From Streptomyces violascens (GTDB taxonomy: Bacteria; Actinomycetota; Actinomycetes; Streptomycetales; Streptomycetaceae): 64,000 nt of DNA. The stretch lies in contig NZ_BMUA01000008.1 in the NCBI RefSeq assembly GCF_014649955.1, positions 124,001-188,000 of the forward strand, written 5' to 3'. The notes beneath the pieces were generated by a model. It saw nothing but the letters and a program-made list of their open reading frames with translations, was not told the origin of the DNA and did no database searches. Within the stretch, counting starts at the first letter, position 1, and every line of letters starts with the position of its first letter. The translations under genes were made by a program, and so were the position numbers. Shown in pieces: positions 25,542 to 33,936 of this stretch.

Positions 25542-27569
25542 ATGACAGAGCGTCAGAAGGATCGGCCGTGGCTCATGCGGACGTACGCCGGTCACTCGAC
25601 CGCCGAGGCGTCCAACGAGCTCTACCGCAACAACCTGGCCAAGGGTCAGACGGGTCTGTCGGTCGCGTTCGACCTTCCGACGCAGACCGGATACGACCCC
25701 GACCACATCCTCGCCCGCGGCGAGGTCGGCCGGGTCGGGGTCCCGGTGTCCCATCTCGGTGACATGCGGCGGCTGTTCCAGGACATCCCCCTGGAACAGA
25801 TGAACACCTCGATGACGATCAACGCCACCGCGATGTGGCTGCTCGCCATGTACCAGGTGGTCGCCGAGGAGCAGGGCGCGGACATCACCAAGCTCCAGGG
25901 CACCACCCAGAACGACATCGTGAAGGAGTACCTCTCGCGCGGGACGCACGTCTTCCCGCCGGGCCCTTCGCTGCGGCTGACGACCGACATGATCTGCTAC
26001 ACCGTCAACAACATCCCCAAGTGGAACCCGATCAACATCTGCAGCTACCACCTGCAGGAGGCGGGAGCCACCCCGGTCCAGGAGATCGCGTACGCGATGT
26101 CCACCGCGATCGCCGTCCTGGACTCGGTGTTCGCGTCGGGCCAGATCCCGGAGGACCGCAAGGGCGATGTCGTGGCGCGCATCTCGTTCTTCGTGAACGC
26201 GGGCGTCCGCTTCATCGAGGAGATGTGCAAGATGCGCGCCTTCGGCCGCATCTGGGACAAGATCACGCGGGAGCGGTACGGGATCGAGGACGCCAAGCAG
26301 CGCCGCTTCCGCTACGGCGTCCAGGTCAACTCGCTCGGCCTGACCGAGGCCCAGCCCGAGAACAACGTCCAGCGGATCGTGCTCGAAATGCTGGCCGTCA
26401 CGCTCTCGAAGGACGCCCGCGCCCGTGCGGTCCAGCTCCCCGCCTGGAACGAGGCGTTGGGCCTGCCCCGCCCCTGGGACCAGCAGTGGTCGCTGCGCAT
26501 TCAGCAGGTCCTGGCGCACGAGAGCGATCTGCTCGAGTACGAGGACATCTTCGCCGGGTCGCACGTCATCGAGGCCAAGGTGGACACCCTCGTCGAGGAG
26601 TGCCTCGCCGAGATCGACCGCATCCAGGAGATGGGCGGGGCGCTCGCCGCCGTCGAGTCGGGCTACCTCAAGTCGCAGCTCGTCTCCTCGCACGCCGAGC
26701 GCCGGGCCCGTATCGAGGCCGGCGACGAGAAGATCGTCGGCGTCAACTGCTACCAGGCGACCGAGCCGAGCCCGCTCACCGCGGACCTGGACGGCGCGAT
26801 CATGACGGTCGACCCGGCCGTCGAGGCCCGCGTCGTCGCCTCGCTCAAGAACTGGCGCGACACCCGCTATCAGCCGCCCTTCAACCACCCGCGGCCCTGC
26901 AAGGCCCTGGAGAAGCTGAAGGAGGCCGCCAAGGGCACCGGGAACCTCATGGAGGCGACCCTGGAGTGCGTGCGCTCCGGGGTCACCACCGGCGAGTGGT
27001 CCGAGGCGCTGCGCGAGGTGTTCGGCGAGTTCCGGGCGCCCACGGGCGTCTCCTCCGCGCCGGTCGCGGTCACCGCCGAGGCGGGCACGCCGCTGGCCCT
27101 GGTCCGCGAGAAGGTGGCGCGGACGGCCTCGGACCTGGGCTCCGGGCGGCTGCGCCTGCTGGTCGGCAAGCCGGGCCTTGACGGGCACTCCAACGGCGCC
27201 GAGCAGATCGCGGTGCGGGCGCGCGACGCCGGGTTCGAGGTGGTCTACCAGGGCATCCGGCTGACCCCCGAGCAGATCGTGAGCGCCGCCCTCGCCGAGG
27301 ACGTGCACTGCGTCGGCCTGTCCATCCTGTCCGGCTCGCACGCCGAACTCGTCCCGGATGTCCTGGTGCGGCTGCGCGAGGCGGGCGCGCCCGACATTCC
27401 GGTGATCGCGGGCGGGATCATTCCGCCGGCCGACGCCGAGGAGTTGCGCAAGGCGGGCGTTGCCGCCGTTTTCACCCCTAAGGACTTCGGTATCACGGAG
27501 ATCATCGGCCGTATCGTCGACGAGATCCGGAAAGCGAACAAGCTCGACCCGTTGGAGGTCCCCGCATGA
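25542..27569 (+). CDS. meaA: Ethylmalonyl-CoA mutase (MeaA type, B12-dependent)
   Basis: 675 residues. The large methylmalonyl-CoA-mutase-like TIM barrel fills the first ~510 residues. The C-terminal B12 domain has Lys-Pro-Gly-Leu-Asp-Gly-His-Ser, Ser-Ile-Leu-Ser-Gly-Ser-His and Ile-Ala-Gly-Gly-Ile-Ile-Pro-Pro, the Asp-x-His...Ser-x-Leu...Gly-Gly signature that holds adenosylcobalamin base-off. It converts ethylmalonyl-CoA to methylsuccinyl-CoA. Its place directly after ccr (14-bp gap) and before the lyase (4-nt overlap) favours ethylmalonyl- over methylmalonyl-CoA mutase. Only a weak GGGGAC ribosome site precedes the ATG. Confidence 0.94.
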   Translation: MTERQKDRPWLMRTYAGHSTAEASNELYRNNLAKGQTGLSVAFDLPTQTGYDPDHILARGEVGRVGVPVSHLGDMRRLFQDIPLEQMNTSMTINATAMWLLAMYQVVAEEQGADITKLQGTTQNDIVKEYLSRGTHVFPPGPSLRLTTDMICYTVNNIPKWNPINICSYHLQEAGATPVQEIAYAMSTAIAVLDSVFASGQIPEDRKGDVVARISFFVNAGVRFIEEMCKMRAFGRIWDKITRERYGIEDAKQRRFRYGVQVNSLGLTEAQPENNVQRIVLEMLAVTLSKDARARAVQLPAWNEALGLPRPWDQQWSLRIQQVLAHESDLLEYEDIFAGSHVIEAKVDTLVEECLAEIDRIQEMGGALAAVESGYLKSQLVSSHAERRARIEAGDEKIVGVNCYQATEPSPLTADLDGAIMTVDPAVEARVVASLKNWRDTRYQPPFNHPRPCKALEKLKEAAKGTGNLMEATLECVRSGVTTGEWSEALREVFGEFRAPTGVSSAPVAVTAEAGTPLALVREKVARTASDLGSGRLRLLVGKPGLDGHSNGAEQIAVRARDAGFEVVYQGIRLTPEQIVSAALAEDVHCVGLSILSGSHAELVPDVLVRLREAGAPDIPVIAGGIIPPADAEELRKAGVAAVFTPKDFGITEIIGRIVDEIRKANKLDPLEVPA

Positions 27570-28531
27570 GCACCCCCGTCAACCGTCTCCGCCCGCGTCG
27601 CTCCTGCCTCGCGGTCCCCGGGTCGAACCCCCGCTTCCTGGAGAAGGCCCAGGGCCTGCCCGCCGACCAGGTCTTCCTCGACCTGGAGGACGCCTGCGCC
27701 CCGCTCGCCAAGCCCGAGGCGCGGCACACCATCGTCAAGTTCCTCAACGAGGGCGACTGGACCGGCAAGACGCGAGTCGTGCGCGTGAACGACTGGACGA
27801 CCGAGTGGACGTACCGCGACGTCGTGACCGTCGTGGAGGGCGCCGGCCAGAACCTCGACTGCATCATGCTGCCGAAGGTGCAGACGGCCGACCAGGTCGT
27901 GGCCCTGGACCTGCTGCTCACCCAGATCGAGAAGACGATGGGCTTCGAGGTCGGCAAGATCGGCATCGAGGCGCAGATCGAGAACGCGCGCGGCCTGAAC
28001 AACGTCAACGCGATCGCGGAGGCCTCGCCGCGTACCGAGACGATCATCTTCGGCCCGGCCGACTTCATGGCGTCCATCAACATGAAGTCCCTTGTCGTGG
28101 GCGAGCAGCCGCCCGGGTACGGCGCGGACGCGTACCACTACATCCTCATGAAGATCCTGATGGCCGCGCGCGCCAACGACCTCCAGGCGATCGACGGCCC
28201 CTACCTCCAGATCCGCAACGTGGACGGCTACCGCGAAGTGGCCAAGCGCGCCGCCGCCCTCGGCTTCGACGGCAAGTGGGTGCTGCACCCCGGCCAGGTC
28301 GAGGCGTCGAACGAGATCTTCTCGCCGTCGCAGGAGGACTTCGACCACGCCGAGATGATCCTCGACGCCTATGAGTGGTGCACCTCCGAGGCGGGCGGCA
28401 AGAAGGGCTCGGCGATGCTCGGCGACGAGATGATCGACGAGGCGAGCCGCAAGATGGCGCTGGTCATCTCCGGCAAGGGCCGGGCCGCCGGCATGAAGCG
28501 CACCACGACGTTCGAAGCCCCGGAGGCGTAA
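27566..28531 (+). CDS. mcl: CoA-ester lyase (beta-methylmalyl-CoA/malyl-CoA lyase)
   Basis: 321 residues of the HpcH/HpaI-CitE family. Typical sites are Arg-Arg-Ser-Cys-Leu-Ala-Val-Pro-Gly-Ser near the N-terminus, Val-Phe-Leu-Asp-Leu-Glu-Asp-Ala with Mg-binding acidic residues, Ile-Glu-Ala-Gln-Ile-Glu-Asn-Ala and Lys-Trp-Val-Leu-His-Pro-Gly-Gln. In the pathway it cleaves beta-methylmalyl-CoA to glyoxylate and propionyl-CoA. The ATG overlaps the mutase TGA by 4 nt (ATGA). The gene is the third of the five-gene run. Confidence 0.92.
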   Translation: MSTPVNRLRPRRSCLAVPGSNPRFLEKAQGLPADQVFLDLEDACAPLAKPEARHTIVKFLNEGDWTGKTRVVRVNDWTTEWTYRDVVTVVEGAGQNLDCIMLPKVQTADQVVALDLLLTQIEKTMGFEVGKIGIEAQIENARGLNNVNAIAEASPRTETIIFGPADFMASINMKSLVVGEQPPGYGADAYHYILMKILMAARANDLQAIDGPYLQIRNVDGYREVAKRAAALGFDGKWVLHPGQVEASNEIFSPSQEDFDHAEMILDAYEWCTSEAGGKKGSAMLGDEMIDEASRKMALVISGKGRAAGMKRTTTFEAPEA

Positions 28532-28537
28532 GACATC

Positions 28538-29047
28538 ATGCAGTTCGGCCGCACCTACGAAGAGTTCGAAGTCGGAGCCGTCTACAAGCACTGGCCCGGA
28601 AAGACGGTCACCGAGTACGACGACCACCTCTTCTGTCTGCTCACCATGAACCACCACCCGCTCCACATGGACACCAACTATGCGGAGAACACGACCGACT
28701 TCGGCAAGAACGTCGTCGTGGGCAACTACATCTACTCGCTCCTGCTCGGCATGAGCGTGCCGGACGTCTCGGGCAAGGCGATCGCCAACCTGGAGATCGA
28801 GTCGCTGCGGCACGTGGCGCCGACCTTCCACGGCGACACGATCTACGGCGAGACGACGGTCCTCGACAAGACCCCCTCGAAGTCGAAGAACGACCGCGGG
28901 ATCGTCTACGTCGAGACCAAGGGCTACAAGCAGGACGGCACTCTGGTCTGCGTCTTCCGCCGCAAGGTGATGGTGCCGACCGAGACGTACATCAAGGAGC
29001 GCGGCGGCGAACAGCCCGGCCGCCCCGAGCTGCGGGAGAAGAACTAG
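28538..29047 (+). CDS. mch: MaoC-like mesaconyl-CoA hydratase
   Basis: 169 residues, a single hot-dog MaoC domain. The hydratase-2 motif is visible: Asn-His-His-Pro-Leu-His-Met-Asp preceded by Asp-x4-Phe and followed by Gly-Asn-Tyr-Ile-Tyr. It hydrates mesaconyl-C1-CoA to beta-methylmalyl-CoA, the step just before the lyase. It starts 6 nt after the lyase stop and ends 2 nt before the dehydrogenase ATG. The assignment rests on domain plus cluster. Confidence 0.9.
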   Translation: MQFGRTYEEFEVGAVYKHWPGKTVTEYDDHLFCLLTMNHHPLHMDTNYAENTTDFGKNVVVGNYIYSLLLGMSVPDVSGKAIANLEIESLRHVAPTFHGDTIYGETTVLDKTPSKSKNDRGIVYVETKGYKQDGTLVCVFRRKVMVPTETYIKERGGEQPGRPELREKN

Positions 29048-29049
29048 CC

Positions 29050-30255
29050 ATGGCCCGTCTCGCGCAGACCGCCGGTCTGACCGACGTCCAGCAGGAAATC
29101 CTGGCCACCGTGCGGGACTTCGTCGACAAGGAGATCATTCCGGTCGCGACCCAGCTGGAGCACAAGGACGAGTACCCGACGCAGATCGTCGAGGGGCTCA
29201 AGGAGTTGGGCCTGTTCGGCCTGATGATTCCCGAGGAGTACGGCGGTCTCGGGGAGTCGCTGCTCACCTACGCGCTGTGCGTCGAGGAGATAGCGCGCGG
29301 CTGGATGTCGGTGTCCGGCATCATCAACACGCACTTCATCGTCGCGTACATGCTCAAGCAGCACGGCACCCAGGAGCAGAAGGACACCTTCCTGCCGCGG
29401 ATGGCGCTCGGCGAGGTGCGCGGCGCGTTCTCGATGTCGGAGCCGGCGCTCGGCTCGGATGTGTCGGCGATCACGTCGAAGGGCGTCAAGGACGGCGACG
29501 AGTACGTCCTGAACGGCCAGAAGATGTGGCTGACCAATGGCGGAACGTCATCACTGGTGGCCGTTCTGTGCCGGAGTGACGAAGGACACCCCGAGGGCAC
29601 GGCGCCCCACAAGTCGATGACGACCTTCCTGGTGGAGAAGGAGCCGGGCTTCGGCGAGGTCCGCCCCGGCCTGACCATCCCCGGCAAGATCGACAAGATG
29701 GGCTACAAGGGCGTCGACACGACCGAGCTCATCATGGACGGACTGCGCATTCCGGCCAATCGGGTCCTCGGCGGGGTCACCGGCCGAGGGTTTTACCAAA
29801 TGATGGACGGCGTCGAGGTCGGCCGCGTCAATGTCGCCGCCCGTGGCTGCGGAGTCGCGCAGCGTGCATTTGAGCTGGGTGTCTCTTATGCCCAGCAAAG
29901 GCAGACTTTCGGAAAGCCGATCGCCCAGCACCAGGCGATTCAGTTCAAGCTCGCCGAGATGGCTACCAAGGTCGAAGCCGCCCATGCGATGATGGTGAAC
30001 GCAGCACGCAAAAAGGACTCCGGGGAACGAAACGACCTCGAAGCAGGGATGGCGAAGTACCTCGCCTCCGAGTACTGCAAGGAGGTGGTGGAGGACGCCT
30101 TCCGTATCCACGGCGGCTACGGCTTCTCCAAGGAGTACGAAATCGAACGCCTGTACCGCGAGGCGCCGATGCTGCTCATCGGTGAAGGTACCGCCGAGAT
30201 CCAGAAAATGATCATTGGCCGCCGACTTCTTGAGGAGTACCGGTTCCAGGGTTGA
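29050..30255 (+). CDS. mcd: (2S)-Methylsuccinyl-CoA dehydrogenase (acyl-CoA dehydrogenase family)
   Basis: 401 residues, a standard FAD acyl-CoA dehydrogenase. Visible are Glu-Glu-Tyr-Gly-Gly-Leu-Gly, the Phe-Ser-Met-Ser-Glu-Pro-x-Leu-Gly-Ser-Asp FAD/substrate motif, Gln-Lys-Met-Trp-Leu-Thr-Asn-Gly-Gly, and Arg-Ile-His-Gly-Gly-Tyr-Gly-Phe...Tyr-Arg-Glu-Ala-Pro near the C-terminus. In the pathway it oxidises methylsuccinyl-CoA to mesaconyl-CoA. Codons from roughly 29530 to 30060 use noticeably more A/T at third positions than the neighbours. Last gene of the cluster. Confidence 0.9.
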   Translation: MARLAQTAGLTDVQQEILATVRDFVDKEIIPVATQLEHKDEYPTQIVEGLKELGLFGLMIPEEYGGLGESLLTYALCVEEIARGWMSVSGIINTHFIVAYMLKQHGTQEQKDTFLPRMALGEVRGAFSMSEPALGSDVSAITSKGVKDGDEYVLNGQKMWLTNGGTSSLVAVLCRSDEGHPEGTAPHKSMTTFLVEKEPGFGEVRPGLTIPGKIDKMGYKGVDTTELIMDGLRIPANRVLGGVTGRGFYQMMDGVEVGRVNVAARGCGVAQRAFELGVSYAQQRQTFGKPIAQHQAIQFKLAEMATKVEAAHAMMVNAARKKDSGERNDLEAGMAKYLASEYCKEVVEDAFRIHGGYGFSKEYEIERLYREAPMLLIGEGTAEIQKMIIGRRLLEEYRFQG

Positions 30256-30428
30256 TTGTCGCTTTTGGGTCGGTTTGGCCGCGAAGAACATCACACCCTG
30301 TCATCGTCTTCCGGCCGCCGACTCGGCTTCTGGCTTGCCCAGTTGCGGCTCGCAACCGATACCATCGCCGGTAAACCTGCCGCCGTCCCCCGTTGCCAGC
30401 GCGGCATCATCCGCTACGAAGGTCATCC

Positions 30429-31085
30429 ATGCCCCACAGCCAAACCTCTGCACCACGCGACGGCTTCCTCAAGGGACGCCTTGCTCGCGGAGCATCGCCG
30501 TGGCTTCTGCCGACCGTCGCCACCGCAGCCCTCAGCCTGGCCCGCTCGCGCCGCTCCAAGGGCGCCGCGATCGTGGCCGTGCCCACCACCGCCCTCGCGG
30601 CGGGCATGCTGTGGTTCTTCCGCGACCCCGAGCGTGAGATCACGCAGGGGCGGGTCATCTCCCCCGCCGACGGTGTGGTGCAGAGCATCATGCCGTGGAA
30701 GGACGGACGTACCCGCGTCGCGATCTTCATGAGCCCGTTGAACGTCCACGTCAACCGCGCGCCCCTCGCGGGCACGGTGACGTCGGTGGAGCACATCCCC
30801 GGTGGCTTCGTCCCGGCGTTCAACAAGGAGAGCGAGAACAACGAGCGCGTTGTCTGGCACTTCGACACCGAGCTCGGCGACATCGAGATGGTGCAGATCG
30901 CCGGCGCGGTCGCGCGGCGCATCGTGCCGTACGTCCCCCAGGGCACCAAGGTGGAGCAGGGCGAGCGCATCGGCCTGATCCGCTTCGGCTCGCGGGTCGA
31001 CATCTACCTCCCCGAGGGTGTCGAGGTCGCGGTCGAGGTCGGGCAGGCCACCACGGCGGGGGTGACTCGAATTGACCGTGATTGA
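30429..31085 (+). CDS. psd: Phosphatidylserine decarboxylase proenzyme
   Basis: 218 residues, the short (archaeal-type) PSD. It decarboxylates phosphatidylserine to phosphatidylethanolamine after self-cleavage that turns a Ser into the pyruvoyl group; the site is Arg-Phe-Gly-Ser188-Arg-Val-Asp. Also typical are Phe-Phe-Arg-Asp-Pro-Glu-Arg, Ser-Pro-Ala-Asp-Gly and Asn-Val-His-Val-Asn-Arg. A hydrophobic stretch at about 24-64 would tether it to the membrane. ATG at 30429 follows GAAGG by 6 nt. It overlaps pssA by 14 nt. Confidence 0.94.
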   Translation: MPHSQTSAPRDGFLKGRLARGASPWLLPTVATAALSLARSRRSKGAAIVAVPTTALAAGMLWFFRDPEREITQGRVISPADGVVQSIMPWKDGRTRVAIFMSPLNVHVNRAPLAGTVTSVEHIPGGFVPAFNKESENNERVVWHFDTELGDIEMVQIAGAVARRIVPYVPQGTKVEQGERIGLIRFGSRVDIYLPEGVEVAVEVGQATTAGVTRIDRD

Positions 31086-31926
31086 TCCCGAGACGCAGGC
31101 CGGCTGGGTCCCCGAGGCGGAGTCCGAGGACGACGTCGAGGAGATGCCGCTGTCACTGCGCCTGTCGATAGCGGACACGCTCACGCTCGGCAACGCCACG
31201 TGCGGATTCATGGCGGTGTACTTCACCACCACGGGCATCCTCATCCCGCACCTCTCCGGCAGCCAGGAGACGGGCATGGCGCGGCACTCCGCCGCGACCG
31301 CCGTGATCCTGATGCTGCTCGCGGCGATCTTCGACCTCTGTGACGGTCTGGTCGCCCGCAAGCTGCGCAGCTCCCCGATGGGTGCCGAGCTGGACAACCT
31401 GTCGGACCTGATCAGCTTCGGGCTCGCCCCGGCCTACTTCGTGCTCGTGTACGGAATGGTCGCGGACGACGCCCACCAGCGGGTCGCCGCGGTCGCCGCG
31501 ATCACGGTGCTGCTCGCCGTGGTGCTGAGACTCGCGCGCTTCAGTTGCGTGACGATGAAGGACGGCATGTTCCAGGGCATGCCGAGCCCCTTCGGTGCGC
31601 TCACCGTCGTCTCGATCGTCCTGCTCGAGCTGCCGTTCGTCCCGACGCTGCTCGCCGTCATAGGAGTCGCCTGGCTGATGGTGAGCCGGGTCGAGTACCC
31701 CAAGCCGCGGGGCATCCTCGCGGTGGCGATGCTCAGCTGGATCATCGGTGCGATGGGTCTGCTCGCGGCGTGGGCGTTCGACGCTCCGGGCGGTCAGATG
31801 CTGCTCCAGACCGGCTGTGCGCTGCAGATCGTCCTGGCCGCCACGATCCCCCTCTTCGCGACGGCCCGCCGGGTGAACACCTTCCGCGACAACCGCCGCG
31901 AGGCGCGGGCGGCTCAGCTGCCGTAG
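31072..31926 (+). CDS. pssA: CDP-diacylglycerol--serine O-phosphatidyltransferase
   Basis: 284 residues, multi-spanning membrane enzyme of the CDP-alcohol phosphatidyltransferase family. The signature Asp-Gly-x2-Ala-Arg...Gly-x3-Asp-x3-Asp is complete (Cys-Asp-Gly-Leu-Val-Ala-Arg ... Gly-Ala-Glu-Leu-Asp-Asn-Leu-Ser-Asp). It makes phosphatidylserine, the substrate of psd, with which it is co-transcribed and overlapped. The TTG at 31072 is best placed after GGGGGTGA (6 nt); the GTG at 31078 is an alternative. A strong terminator follows. Confidence 0.94.
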   Translation: MTVIDPETQAGWVPEAESEDDVEEMPLSLRLSIADTLTLGNATCGFMAVYFTTTGILIPHLSGSQETGMARHSAATAVILMLLAAIFDLCDGLVARKLRSSPMGAELDNLSDLISFGLAPAYFVLVYGMVADDAHQRVAAVAAITVLLAVVLRLARFSCVTMKDGMFQGMPSPFGALTVVSIVLLELPFVPTLLAVIGVAWLMVSRVEYPKPRGILAVAMLSWIIGAMGLLAAWAFDAPGGQMLLQTGCALQIVLAATIPLFATARRVNTFRDNRREARAAQLP

Positions 31927-31940
31927 TGCCTCACGGTGCT

Positions 31941-31980
31941 GGAAAGGGGCCCAGGGTTCTTGAACCCTGGGCCCCTTTCC
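31941..31980 (+). terminator. Perfect 19-bp stem terminator after pssA
   Basis: Arms 31941-31959 and 31962-31980 pair without mismatch around a TT tip (GGAAAGGGGCCC... / ...GGGCCCCTTTCC). It starts 14 bp after the pssA stop codon and should end the psd-pssA transcript. Confidence 0.92.
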
Positions 31981-32049
31981 GTACGCCTATGCCTTTTCCG
32001 CGTCCGCGGGGGCGTGCTGGGTGTTCGGCTGCCGGGTTTGCCCTCCCGT

Positions 32050-32225
32050 CCGGCCCCGGCGGGGGCTCCGCCCCCTGCACCCCCGGTCGCGCCTTGAGGA
32101 CGCTCGTCCTCAAACGCCGGACGGGCTGTAAGTGCCCCGGCATCGACGCTGCCAAGGAGCCCGGGGAACTTGCGCGACCCGCTCGGCATCAGTCCTGCCA
32201 GGGGCGCGGGGAACTGCGCGAGAGG
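32050..32225 (+). repeat. Streptomyces intergenic repeat block
   Basis: Gene-free DNA between pssA and the convergent MFS gene. It contains GGCGGGGGCTCCGCCCCC, a CTCGTCCTCAAACGCCGGACGGGCTG element, and two copies of GGGGAACT(T)GCGCGA (32163 and 32201-32221). The same modules reappear at 48.2-48.54 kb and in part at 0.96 kb. They form hairpins and look like dispersed repetitive elements of the genus. Confidence 0.7.
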
Positions 32226-32276
32226 CGGGCCCGCCCCGCCCGGGGTGCCCGGGCGGAGCGAGGCGGCGGCGGGGGG

Positions 32277-33796
32277 TCAGTGGGCGTTTTCCGTGGGGCG
32301 GAGGTCGGCCGGGATCTTCGCCCAGGCCAGCGCGGCCGCGGCGAGCGGCAGGATCGCAGCCAGCAGGAACGTCGGGGTCATGCCCGAGGTGAACGCGGCG
32401 GAGGCCTTCTCCAGGAGCAGCGCCCCGGCCGGTCCGCCGATCTCCCCGGCCACATGGGCCGCCTCGCCGACCGAGTCCCGTACGGAAGCGGTGGTGGCCC
32501 CGTCCAGGGCCAGCTCCGGCAGATGCGTCCGGTACAGGGCCGCCGCGACGCTGCCGAGGATGGCGACGCCCATGGCCGCGCCCAGTTCGTAGCAGGTCTC
32601 CTCGACGGCGGCCGCCCCGCTGACGTGCTCCTTCGGGGTGGAGGCCATCAGGGTCACCGACGCGGCCGTGGTCGCGACGCCGACACCGCAGCCGAGCACG
32701 CCGAGCGCCACGGCAACCCCAGGTAGGCCAGCGGCCCGGACTGCTGGAACAGCCACGGCAGCGCGAGGCCCGCGGTCATCAGGAGCAGTCCGCCGCCGAT
32801 GACGTGCCGGATCGGCAGGCGGTGCATCAGGACCGGGGCCACCAGCGAGGTGACGACCAGGCCGAGCGGCGCCGGCAGCAGCCGGATGCCGGCCTCCAGC
32901 GGGCTGTAGCCCTGGCCGTACTGGAACCACTGGGTGACCAGGAACAGGGCCGAGCCGAGCGCGATCATCCCGAGGAAGATCGATGCGGCGGCGATGCTGA
33001 ACGAGCGGTTGGTGAACAGCCTCACGTGGAGCAGCGGCTGGGGCAGTCTCAGCTGGCGGCGGACGAAGATGGTCAGCGCGACGGCGGCCACCACGAGCAG
33101 CGTCCACGCGACGGGGTCGGTGGGACCGCCCTTGCCGAGCTGCTTGATGCCGCCCGCCAGGGCGAGCATGCCGACGATGGACTGGCCCACGCCCCACCAG
33201 TCCCATCGGCCCTCGCGCCGCTGCCGGGACTCGGGCAGCATCCAGGCGCCGAACGCGATGATCGCCAGGGCGACCGGGATGTTGATCAGGAACGCGGACT
33301 GCCAGCCGTTCCGCTCGACGAGCAGCCCGCCGACCACCGGCCCGAGCGCCATGCCGCCACCGAAGACGGCGGCCCACACGGCGTAGGCGAGGGCGCGTTC
33401 GCGGGCGTCGGTGAAGACGTCGCGCAGGATCGACAGGGTCGACGGCATGATCGCCGCGCCGCCGACGCCGAGCAGCGCCCGAGCGGCGATGACCTGCCAG
33501 GCCTCGGTGGCGAAGACCGCCATCAGCGAGGCGAGCGCGAAGATCGCGAAACCGGCGAGCAGGAGCCGCTTGCGTCCCCAGCGGTCGCCGAGCGCACCGG
33601 CCGTCACCAGCAGCCCGGAGAGCGCGAGCGCATAGACGTCGATGATCCACAGCTGCTGCACGGAGCTGGGCTGCAGGTCGCTGACCAGCGAGGGGAAGGC
33701 GACGTTCAGGATCGTGGTGTCCATCGCGATCAGCAGCAGGCTGCCGGAAAGGATCGCGAGGACAACCCAGCGCCGAGGGTCGAGGGGCGGCGTCAT
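32277..33796 (-). pseudogene. DHA2-type MFS transporter gene with a single-base frameshift
   Basis: ATG at 33796 (6 nt after GGAG) opens a 14-helix DHA2 exporter: Met-Asp-Thr-Thr-Ile-Leu-Asn-Val-Ala-Phe-Pro, then Gly-Asp-Arg-Trp-Gly-Arg-Lys. The frame is right until about 32720, after Gln-Ser-Gly-Pro-Leu-Ala-Tyr-Leu-Gly, then runs into Arg-rich nonsense and stops at 32654. The shifted frame resumes with Val-Ala-Val-Ala-Leu-Gly-Val-Leu-Gly-Cys-Gly-Val-Gly and continues to a natural end at 32277. One extra G in the run read as CCCC at 32717-32720 (+ strand) would restore about 506 residues. A true pseudogene and a homopolymer sequencing error are equally possible. A 20-bp palindrome lies just upstream. 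Confidence 0.85.
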
Positions 33797-33814
33797 GACA
33801 CACTCCAGTATCGA

Positions 33815-33834
33815 ATGAGACATCATTGTCTCAT
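33815..33834. promoter_or_regulatory. Operator-like perfect palindrome upstream of MFS gene
   Basis: Arms ATGAGACA and TGTCTCAT with a TCAT centre, 18 bp upstream of the transporter's ATG. It fits a TetR-type operator overlapping the promoter or leader. No regulator gene is adjacent on either side. Confidence 0.75.
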
Positions 33835-33886
33835 ATGGGATGGAGGCGTGCACGCGCGTGGCTCCCGCATGACTTCAGGGAACGAC

Positions 33887-33925
33887 AGAACGGCCCCCAC
33901 CGCGATGTGCGACGGGGGCCGTTCT
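33887..33925 (-). terminator. Terminator after glycerate kinase gene
   Basis: A 12-bp stem AGAACGGCCCCC / GGGGGCCGTTCT (33887-33898 and 33914-33925) with a 15-nt loop, 11 bp beyond the glycerate kinase stop codon. Confidence 0.8.
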
Positions 33926-33936
33926 CGTACGACGGG

